Source: Pohlia nutans (taxonomy: Eukaryota; Streptophyta; Bryopsida; Bryales; Mniaceae). Taken from it: a DNA stretch of 64,000 nucleotides. Below are positions 55,569-64,000 of this stretch, one piece after another. The stretch's first letter is position 1. Every line of letters starts with the position of its first letter. Where the stretch lies: positions 9,550,650 through 9,614,649 of the forward strand of contig CM040104.1 of NCBI GenBank assembly GCA_022496805.1. Reading direction: 5' to 3'. A model generated the notes under the pieces. That model was not told the origin of the DNA. It saw only the letters and a program-made list of their open reading frames with translations, and made no database searches. The position numbers and the translations under genes are program-made.

Positions 55569-57656
55569 TTACGAGGCTTTCAAAGCTTCGGCTTCGGCTA
55601 CGGCCATGGGGTCCCCCTCGTCTGCCTCGGTTTCGCCCTCTCGTACCTCTTTCAATTTCTTTCTGTCTGCTTCTTCTGCTGCACTCACGGTCGCCAGATG
55701 TTCCGCGTTCAATTTCTTCATCTCCTCCTCTTGTTGCTGGCGCTCAAACCACGTATCGGCGTCTGCCCACACTGCAACACACGAGAAAAAACACCAGTGC
55801 AGGTTACCTACTTTGCCCACAAGGATATATCCTGGAACACTCGTGTGCATTCAAGGGAAAAAAAAGGTAACACTCGTGTGCATTCAAGGGAAAACAAAGG
55901 TAACACTCGTGTGCATTCAAGGAAAAAAAGGTAACACTCTAGCAATGATGGCTAGAGGGCCCGGAAGGAGAATCCCAACATTTTTTTAGGATTTTCTTCC
56001 TCCAAACTCAATCGATTCAATTTTCAAGTTCTGAGTCTCTATTGCCCCTTTGATAATCACGACATCTTTATTCATCATGCAGAAGAAGACAGCTGCAGGC
56101 TTCGAGTGTTCTTCAAAGAACTTTATAACAACAATTCAAACGGAGCGGAGCAAGAAGGGTTTTTCTATTCAAAATTTTACGAAAAGAAAAAGAAATTCTC
56201 TAGGGGTTGATTATTATGAATACACGAGGGTCTTGTATACTCTCAGTCGCCTTCCACAGAAAGGAATCTGCACGGCGGGTCCTCTATACTACTGTCCCGG
56301 CAATGAATTTTCTCTACAGTGGTGCAGGAGTTCTAGCATGATGAGTCCTGTACGGTAAAGAGACATTCACACAGAAACCAAGGGCACAACCCTCGCACTA
56401 AACACAGCCTGTTGTTTAAATACAAAGGACACCATTTGATTGATGCAGCGTGAATTCCATACCTGCTTGAGAAGCCCATCCCTGTTCTCCTCCCTTGATT
56501 TTTTGAGGTTGTGCAAAATTCACGGTGAGAACACGCCCATACAGTTCACCGTTGTGCATATTGTCCATAGCCGCCGCTGCATCTTCTTTCTCGAAGTAAG
56601 TGATGAAACAGAAACCCCGGTGCTTCTGGGTTGCCTGATCTAACGGCATTGAAATATCCTTCACATCACCAAAGGGGATGAACGCTGCGTGCACCACTTG
56701 CTCCGTTACATTCTCCTCCAAACCCCCTGCTCCTCAACACACACACAGGCTCCAGAATCAATACCACTCCCAAACCCTAAATGTATATGACAAATCCCGG
56801 CTTCTCTTTCATTGCATCATGTACTATCTTATGTCCACGCTGATCCCTTGTATCATCAAGACAGAGAAACTCCTATTTACGCAAGGGAATTAGGGTTTGG
56901 GGTTTTAGGGTTTCTCATTAACTCCTCTGCGATAGCTTTGTATTCTTCAAGGTAGCTAATCTATCCACAACACACACAAGCTCCAGAATCAATAACCCTA
57001 AATGTATATGACATAAGATGAATTCGATCAAAAAACCCGGTTCTCTTTCACTGCATCATGTACTATCTTATGTCCACCCTGATCCCTTGTATCATTAAGA
57101 CAGAGAAACTCCTATTGACGCAAGTGAATTAGGGTTTAGGGTTTTAGGGTTTCTCATTAACTCCTCTGCGATAGCATTGGATTCTTCAAGGTAGCTAACC
57201 TAGCCACTACAACAGGAAAATCCCTTCCGCGTCGCGTTATTGCGACCAATGTGCGCTAGTCCTGTATCTCACCGTCGTGACATTGATGGAACACACAACA
57301 CGTATCCCTCTGAATTTTTTTATTAACCCCTAAGCGTCTAAAACGCCCAATATGGCCATCTGCATCAGTGAACTTTGCAACGGTGGAATTTTCTCATTTT
57401 ACCTCGGTTTTCTGATTGCAATACATCATTTTCAAGCTCTTGTTCTATACTACAAGATCAACAGTGTCGATCGTGTCAAACTAAAGTCGTTTTCACGCAA
57501 ACGGATGATTTGCAGCAGGGGGTCCAATTTTCCTACACTACAGAAAATACACAGTGGACGCTAGGGGTTAAGAAAAAAAATCATCAAAGGACACCAACAC
57601 AAAACTAGAGAGGGGAGCTTACCAACGTAGAGTGTGGTCTTGGGATTGGTACCCAT
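55569..57656 (-). CDS. RRM RNA-binding protein like the cyclophilin-E RNA-recognition domain, 166 aa, three exons
   Basis: Exons (reading the minus strand) are 57656-57623, 56726-56463 and 55771-55569; introns have GTAAG and GTATG donors and AG acceptors. All junctions are phase 1, and 501 bases give 166 aa plus stop. RNP2 is LYVGGL (9-14) across the first junction and RNP1 is RGFCFITY (48-55). The block VHAAFIPFGDV and the end AEAEALKAS, with WADADTWFERQQQEEEM (101-117) before it, match plant relatives of the cyclophilin E (PPIE) RRM, but no cyclophilin domain follows, as in plant stand-alone forms. The tail is a Glu/Lys-rich helix. A role in RNA binding or splicing in the nucleus is inferred from the family. 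Intron 1 holds a duplicated block and a TTAA MITE; intron 2 holds a 33-bp repeat. Confidence 0.88.
55836..55940. repeat. 33-bp tandem repeat in RRM intron 2
   Basis: Three full units of 'aacactcgtgtgcattcaag' plus an A-rich run, with a partial fourth start, at 33, 33 and 32-base spacing. Confidence 0.9.
56741..57207. repeat. Tandem duplication (~230 bp) in RRM intron 1 with telo-box motifs
   Basis: Two near-identical copies start at about 56750 and 56981 ('ctccagaatcaata') and end with 'aaggtagcta' at about 56951 and 57190. Each contains TTAGGGTTT...TTTTAGGGTTTC; on the gene strand this gives AAACCCTAA motifs. Confidence 0.85.
57323..57571. mobile_element. 249-bp TTAA-family MITE in RRM intron 1
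   Basis: TTAACCCCTAAGCGTC to GACGCTAGGGGTTAA. It is inserted 50 bases from the donor of exon 1, inside the intron, and leaves the coding frame intact. Confidence 0.85.
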
Positions 57657-57851
57657 CGTTGCAACCTGCTCGCCTCAAACCACGTCGAACATGCCCCTTC
57701 CTCAAGCTCCTCTCTGCAACATGATGATTTCCGAAATACCGACGGCAAGCTTTGCACAATCACGTCCACAACGCTCGCGAGAAACGTCGCGAGGTGTGAA
57801 GCTGAAAGCCAAAGGCAAAGCCAACACTGCCATCCTTTGGATGACCCTCGC

Positions 57852-57991
57852 GGATGAAACACATTCGTCGTTTTCGGAACAGATATGGATGAAACACATT
57901 CGTCGTTTTCGGAACAGATATGGATGAAACACATTCGTCGTTTTCGGAACAGATATGGATGAAACACATTCGTCGTTTTAGGAACAGCTGA
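57852..57991. repeat. 35-bp tandem repeat x4 upstream of the RRM gene
   Basis: Units starting at 57852, 57887, 57922 and 57957 ('ggatgaaacacattcgtcgt' then 'tttcggaacagatat'); the last unit varies. It sits about 200 bases upstream of the RRM start codon, in the promoter or leader. The open frame crossing it (57605-58021) reflects the repeat, whose length is not a multiple of three. Confidence 0.95.
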
Positions 57992-58112
57992 CGTGGGGAT
58001 GGACGACATAAAGTACCTCATGGAAACTCATTCATCCAAATTCATGCGTTGTGTGGGGATAGTATGAAGGTATCTCAAATGTAGATTCTTTCAAGATTCA
58101 AGATACCTTGTA

Positions 58113-58352
58113 CTCCCTCCGTTTCATGATAAGAGTCCAAAACCACATACTTTCTTGCGTCAATTTAAGAGTCTACGTTCATTGTGTTGACTTCCTACAC
58201 AATTGACTTCCTATGTTTTTTATCCCTTTCTATTGTAACACACAGTTCCAAAAGTTGCCATTGTGTTTCATCCCTTTCAACATTGGGCTTTATTTCCGTC
58301 TTAAATCTCAAATTTTTCTGCAAAGTGGACTCTTATTACGAAACGGAGCGAG
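58113..58352. mobile_element. Stowaway-type MITE (TA TSD, CTCCCTCCGTTTC ends)
   Basis: Begins CTCCCTCCGTTTCATGATAA and ends with the near-exact reverse TTACGAAACGGAGCGAG, flanked by TA at 58111-58112 and 58353-58354. These are the canonical Stowaway/mariner termini of plants. It is 240 bp, non-autonomous, about 450 bases upstream of the RRM start. Confidence 0.95.
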
Positions 58353-58910
58353 TATAATAGTAGAACAAAGCCCAATGCAATACAATAGTGGATTGTTTTT
58401 TCCCCACTTTGCATTACCGTAAGGCATGAAATTGTGAAGCATAGTACCTTCATCTTATTGGATAAAAAAGTGTATGGATGAGAACCTGGCCATCAATTTG
58501 GATGAATTCGTGACATTGCTCATTTAATAATAGGGTTCATATGGGGGATAATATTGATTTATACTTTAAAATCTTTTTAAACTGCATGGTACACTTTTGG
58601 AAGCATCAACAATCTAGGGTTTGTATTTATAAAGATTATTGTGGATAAAGAGGTAATTCATCTATTTATGCCTCAAGGACATAGGTGGTGAGGTCTACCC
58701 TCAGTGCCTCTTCTCATAATTACATTTTATAATTCAAACTATGAAACTACTCATCAGTTAGTAACTCTGAAATTGTATAATGAATTCCAATCTAGTTAAC
58801 GCATCTTCAACTTGCAACTTCATGGTGGGGGATCAAATCCCTACTCTCGCGCTTGCTGGGAGTGTAATTGAGGATTCCACCACTGATTTTGTGACCTAAT
58901 TACACGCTTT

Positions 58911-59486
58911 TTAACCCCTAACTGCCTAAGCGTCCATTTTTTGGACGATGTACAGATTTCATCCAAAATTTCTCATCCGTTATGCACTTTTTGTAGTGTG
59001 GAATTTTTAATGTAGATTCTATGGGAAGTTAGCTTCATGCATATGTGATCCGATTAGAAAGGGGATGATTTGCAAAAAATTTATGCCTCGTTTCATGTTG
59101 TAGTGATTCACCCAAAATTTTGAAGATTTCAGTGTAAAAGTGCTCTAAAAAAAGTCAACTCATAAAATTAAGCAACCAAAAAATCTCCAAAAATCACTAC
59201 ATTTAGAGTATTACATTTCAACCAATCACAATGAATTTCATCTGTAGATTGTCAATATCTTATTCGTAATTGAATTACAAAATAATTTTGAATTTCACGA
59301 TTCAAATTTTATACAAAATTATTGGTAATAGCAATGATAGATCTAACCGTATGGATAGAATCTAAAATTCATAATGTACAACTTTTATTCATATGTGAAG
59401 TTCAAAATATCCCTCTAGGTTGCATTTTATAATGCATCTTTGCAAAACTGCCGAATTTGGAGAGGGCTCTAGGCATTTAGGGGTTA
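58911..59486. mobile_element. 576-bp TTAA-family MITE, most complete copy
   Basis: TTAACCCCTAACTGCCTAAG to TCTAGGCATTTAGGGGTTAA, an 18-bp imperfect inverted end including the TTAA. Homologous over its length to 38186-38762 and 467-1327. Confidence 0.9.
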
Positions 59487-59814
59487 ACCTGGATACCACG
59501 AAAGACTTGGATATGACCTCTTTCTTTTTTTAATGAATTGGACCTGCATGCCTATAGGGCTCAAAGATAGCCAATTGGTTAATTTTCACTCTACAGGATT
59601 TGAGATCATGCATTCAATGTAATATCATTGTTTAAGTGCTCAAAATGCACATGATTGAGTGGTATAAGAGACATTAAAATGTCACAGAAGTCACGTTTTA
59701 AGTTTATTGAACTCTTTACTATCACATGTGTTGGCAACTTCTTGCAACATAATAGAGTGTAATACTGAAAGTACATAATAAATTTTGATCTGGGTATTAG
59801 GGTTCATATGGTGA

Positions 59815-59960
59815 GACAACAGAGGCTGTGATATTAGAGAAGATGGTCTTAAACGGGGGTCTGAGTTTATATGACATAACAGAGTGAGAGTACAGACTGT
59901 GATACTAGAGAAGATGGTATGAAAGGGGTCTGAGTCTTTATGACATAACAGAGTGAGAGT
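59815..59960. repeat. ~65-bp tandem repeats
   Basis: Two units of 'gtgatattagagaagatggt' followed by 'ctgagt.ttatatgacataac', and a third, diverged, occurrence near 60340. Confidence 0.7.
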
Positions 59961-60026
59961 TCTGAAGTGGATACATCCAGGGTTTTTTCTTTTTCTTTTT
60001 TTTTCTCTCTCACAGGTCATCTAACT

Positions 60027-60299
60027 TTAGGCTACAAAGGTCGCATGCAAGTGAATGAGGTGGCTTTTTGATCCCTTATTTTTTATATTTTTATTTGAAA
60101 AATTGGCAACAGATCTATGTTTTTCATACATCCTATCTTTTTCATTCAATATCTTGGCATTTTCATCCATTGCATGTTGCTCACAAAGTCCCAGCGTGGC
60201 TTGCAACCGGTGCAATTCATTGCCTTGGTGGCTACATGAGATGGCATTTTTTTCATTATGTTCCCATATGGTGATTCTCCCTATGGATTTTTGTAGCAA
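60027..60299 (-). pseudogene. Possible coiled-coil exon fragment
   Basis: The 90-aa frame includes WEHNEKNAISCSHQGNEL then HRLQATLGLCEQ, ENAKILNEKDRMYEKHR and later Lys/Asn-rich sequence. The spacing of Leu/Ile suggests a coiled coil like that of the FDM/XS-domain RNA-directed DNA methylation proteins, but I do not recognise a family with confidence and see no neighbouring exons. It may be a decayed fragment or chance. Confidence 0.25.
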
Positions 60300-61149
60300 A
60301 CTGGCTATAAAAAGCCAGAATACCCTGGATACATCAGTGAGACAATAGAGGATGTGATATTATAGAAATTGGTATTAAAGAATATTGGGTTTATAGGGTT
60401 AAGTGTTTACACAGTCATGCTGAGAGCAATCCCAGTCTGTCGCCACCTGAACAAAACATCAATGTCAAAAAGCGAGGTGACAAAACCCAAAAAATTACAG
60501 GCAGACTTATTGTGCTCTCAGGTATGTACAAAGGCACGTCTCGTACAGTGAAATGCAGAATGTCTGTTTTGATTTACAGTTGTAACTTTTTACAGGTCTA
60601 TACAAGATGGAGATGGAGGATTTTCTGGTCACAGTATATATAGACGGAGAGTTGACTACGGCATGGTCTGCATTGATCAAAATTTGTCTGTCTGTCTGTT
60701 ATAATTTACGATGATGGCCGGTGGGATTGCTTTAATGCTACCAAGTTACTGCGGAAGGTGGCTGTTGCACAGTCTGAAGCCTTCAGTCGCCTGATTGGAA
60801 TGGGCAATCTGGCACCGGGACTTGAAATCTACACCCGTTCAGTGGATTGAAGGACGTGAAGCCGGCTCCATGGAAATAATGCTCCAATGCAACAATTGCT
60901 AGAAACAGACCAGTCTGAGGAAAACTAGAACCATGGGCAACCTGGCGATAAAGATAATGCAAGTGAGTACGTACGTACTCCTGTGCCCGGCCTGGCACCC
61001 AAATTTCTGGAGCTCTTGCCGTTGGCTTGTAATACTGTTTTTCCACCTGGGACCACTTTGTTCTTCTCTTCAATAATTGAGCCAACAAATGGTAGATGCC
61101 AGCAAAAGTTATCCAACTGAGACTGAGAGCATGCATGCACACTTGTCTT

Positions 61150-62698
61150 CTCCCCGTTTTGATTTTTTCAAAAACCGGCCTTGCATGTTGTACAGTACTG
61201 TACAGTACAAATGCGAGTGAGGAAATAAAGGTGAAGAATGGTGAGTGAGTAACTTAAAGGTGAAGGATGGTGAATGAGTAAAGGTGAATGAGAGTGAAGA
61301 GATTGGGAATTATTATACGTTGGCCCAAAGACACTTCTTGAATAAAAGAGTTTGGTGTGGGTCGTTTGCGTCACGAGCATGAGTAGTGAGGTCTACTCTT
61401 GGTGCATTTTTTCAAAGGTAGGATTGAAAATACTGCAATTTAATTTAATATTTTAGAAAGTGCCATGTGTCGCTTTCTTGTTGGTTGTAATCCATGAAGA
61501 AGAGGATGTGAATGGTGGGACAGTTGACATGGAACTCTAGGGGGTTGTCGGAGCTGCTACTAGCTTACGATAAGTTAGATCTTGTGTCTCCATATAAGAG
61601 AGGCAGAAGAATAACTCTTGGTTGAAGGCAAGCTTGAATGAAGGTTTTTTTATTTTAATTTAGTTCTACTAATTAGGTTAGGTCCAATTAAGACAGGGAG
61701 ACGCTTCATGAGAGCATTCTTCTATTTTAAAGTAGTACTACATAAGACACTCGTAGGCCCTTTCATCATGGGCCTAAGACCACTCATTTTCACTTCAACC
61801 TCTCACAATGAGGGAAAACTCAATTTTGACTTTCAATATATCTTATTCCAGTCAACCCATTATTATACACCACTAGTAATAGGCTAATAACATTAGTTTA
61901 CATTCATTCATCCATTGATCATTCATCAATCAATCAAAGTACAGTCAAGGTTAATGACAGATAATGTGATAAAATGACTTCATAATGTAGATTTTGGATA
62001 TAATAATACAACACTTAAGAGTGCAATAAAAAAAAATTCATAGTATAGATTTTGGATTCACACTTATAAGTTGTGTTGTATGGTGATGTATATTGTGGGT
62101 GCAACATTCCAACTCTAAATTTCTACAACGTGCAGTACTAATTTCCTTTGCCTCACCTTAAATACATTCATACCAAGGGTGAAGAGAAACATGAATACAA
62201 ACTTTAATCTCATGGAATTAAGAGGAATCTAAAATGCAAACCTATATATTTCCTCTGATATTGAAATTTAATTCACACACAGGGAATAAATTTTCCTCTA
62301 CTATTGGAATTAATGAATACAACTACATTTATTCATTTTACTCCTATATATTTATTTTACTCCAATAGGATAAATAATATAATAATAAAAAATAATAACA
62401 ATGATAATAATAATAATTTAAAATTTAAAATATATCATGCTACGTGCCACATTAAATTAGGGTGAAAATTAGACACCTTGATGCAAACAAGTAAATTAGG
62501 TTCAAAATCTGAACCTCCTGAGTCATATCTTCCTACACTTGCAGTGTGAATGTAAGGTAGCTATATCTTACAAAGAGTATTTACCTTAAAGCATGCGCAT
62601 CTAATGTTGTATGACATTTTTCTACTAAAATGTCACATTGTAGTAGATACACACGCTTTAAGGTAAATGTTCCCTGTAAGATATAGTTACCTTACCCG
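61150..62698. other. AT-rich intergenic DNA, no recognised gene
   Basis: Simple repeats and a short inverted pair, 'cttacaaagagtatttacctt / aaggtaaatgttccctgtaag' at about 62568-62680, which looks like a small MITE. No coding frame is supported. Confidence 0.5.
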
Positions 62699-63823
62699 TT
62701 AGCCCCTAAAGAACCAAGTGTCCTAATTAGGACATTTAAAGAACCGGGTAGGTTCTGATGTACACATTTTAAAATAAATTTTGGAAGAAATTTAATAATG
62801 AATTCCCTAATGTGCCACAAAAATGGGGATTTTTTTTTTTTGAATTCTGACACCGTATGTGGACGTTATGAGGGGAAATGTGTTTTTTGGGGAGAAATGG
62901 CAATGGGGCAATAGAAAAATGGTTGAATTTGGGGGGGGGGGGGGGGCAGCAAGAAGGGCAAAGTGTGGAAAATGGAGTGGACTACGGAGGGGCAGCAGAC
63001 TGCCTCCATTAAAAAAATTAAAAAATAAATAAAAAATAAAAAATATATATAATTGAAAACCAAATTTTATAATTAAAAATTATTATTTAAAAAATAAGCA
63101 AATCGTCCGATGAACGAATGCCACGTGGCAGTCCACCTTGACAGTTGGTGGAGCCATGAACATTGGAATGGGTTGGGTGAGGTGGCACTTCGATTCCCTT
63201 CCTCCACCCTTTATTTCCCCCCTAACCCCCAAAATTCTTAGAAAATATGCTACATGTCTTCTAAAACTTGGAGATTTCATTTTTGTCCAATTCTTTTGTG
63301 CCATTCTATAGAGGGTGGAATGTACTTAGTTTCTCCACTCGGATTCGTATTCTAAACAACAAAAGTCAAAATATTGCAATTCCAAAAACAAAGAGTCTTT
63401 TCTAAACTTCTAAACCTCCAACAATTGCAGGGTGTTCTTCAACAACTCAGACATCTCCAAACGCAACGAAAATTGGTACACAACTAAGTAACATCATATA
63501 GAATGTGAAAGTGAAGTGCGACAGGTTTCGGTAGTGAAGTTTTTTTGATGTAGCCACGGTCAAACGCATTTGAAATTTTTGGAAATTTTTTTGGACTCTC
63601 TGCATGAATTAGGTGTATTTTTCCATCAAATGCAGTTATCTTGCAACCCGTGCAGTCAAATTCAACAAAATTTGTTGTGGATGTTTTTTAAGTAGTTTAG
63701 GACAAGATCTTACAGTTGGAATGTAAAAAATAACATTTTTTTTGAAATATTTGCATGGGGGAGTAAAAATGGCAGCATTGGAGTGTTTTTGAAGGAAGAA
63801 CGCTCCAATCCTTTAGAGGTTAA
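62699..63823. mobile_element. Probable 1.1-kb TTAA-family element
   Basis: TTAGCCCCTAAAGAACC at the left and CAATCCTTTAGAGGTTAA at the right are imperfect versions of the family ends. It contains a 16-G run at 62931-62946. Confidence 0.5.
62931..62946. repeat. 16-base poly-G run
   Basis: An uninterrupted G run in otherwise AT-rich DNA. It may form a quadruplex or be prone to sequencing error. Confidence 0.95.
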
Positions 63824-64000
63824 GGTACAAAATCCATCGTGGTTGACAATGTATCTAGAAACACAAATGACAAATGATGAATCTTATTCAAAAATAAAGT
63901 GACCTTGTCATTGGAAGTGTTTGAGAAGGAGCTGGCATGCTGACAGAAGCTCCCAATGCAACATGCATTGATGGTATTCACATAACAGAATAAGAACTGG
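63824..64000. other. Terminal intergenic sequence
   Basis: Too short to assign. No feature is seen. Confidence 0.4.

Noticed and set aside
57852..57991. CRISPR-like or protein-coding repeat
   Set aside because: The 35-bp units are adjacent with no spacers, and since 35 is not a multiple of three each unit shifts frame; a real repeat protein is not expected.
60783..61142. A 119-aa minus-strand protein gene
   Set aside because: No recognisable domain, no convincing splice sites, and not supported by neighbouring exons.

Overview
The window looks like nuclear DNA of a land plant. The evidence is GT-AG introns, a DUF688-type protein with PFKWED motifs, a plant-style stand-alone RRM protein related to the cyclophilin-E RNA-binding domain, a canonical Stowaway MITE, and abundant MITEs, SINE-like repeats and hAT transposons in AT-rich intergenic DNA. 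GC-rich coding sequence sits in very AT-rich surroundings. I cannot place the species; a seed-free plant (moss, liverwort, lycophyte or fern) is a guess. I see no organellar, viral or bacterial DNA.

Only two confident host genes are visible. The first (46391-49145, + strand, three exons, 732 aa) is a DUF688-like protein of unknown function with two PFKWED motifs. The second (57656 down to 55569, - strand, three exons, 166 aa) is an RRM protein like the RNA-binding part of cyclophilin E; its exon phases join perfectly and restore both RNP motifs. A third, unrecognised three-exon gene model (20559-22691, possibly running to 22987 through a frameshift) also has matching intron phases and may be new.

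Most of the rest is transposon-derived. Two nearly identical 5.05-kb autonomous hAT elements lie in opposite orientation at 8867-13918 and 32644-37694, each with an intact 999-aa transposase. Their 8-bp target duplications are swapped: each copy has one repeat of its own and one belonging to the other. This is the signature of an inversion of the intervening 18.7 kb by recombination between the copies, or of an assembly flip. At 4.9-7.9 kb there is a broken, 5'-truncated LINE.

A large non-autonomous family begins and ends with TTAA plus CCCTTAA or CCCCTAA. It has at least a dozen copies here, several nested in each other or sharing a TTAA. Nested copies show that TTAA is the target duplication, which resembles piggyBac. 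Other elements include Tourist-like (TAA/TTA), Stowaway (TA), CACTA-type (3 bp) and GGCCCATTCACAC-ended MITEs, a 1.1-kb foldback palindrome, tRNA-derived SINE-like repeats, and several tandem arrays.

Layout: 0.5-4.6 kb nested MITEs; 4.9-7.9 kb LINE fragment; 8.2-8.8 kb MITEs; 8.9-13.9 kb hAT copy A; 13.9-32.6 kb AT-rich inverted segment with the unknown gene at 20.6-23.0 kb, MITEs, SINEs and the foldback element; 32.6-37.7 kb hAT copy B; 38.2-41.1 kb TTAA-element cluster; 45.5-49.2 kb DUF688-like gene; 50-54 kb MITEs and AT-rich DNA; 55.6-57.7 kb RRM gene; 58-64 kb MITEs and simple repeats.
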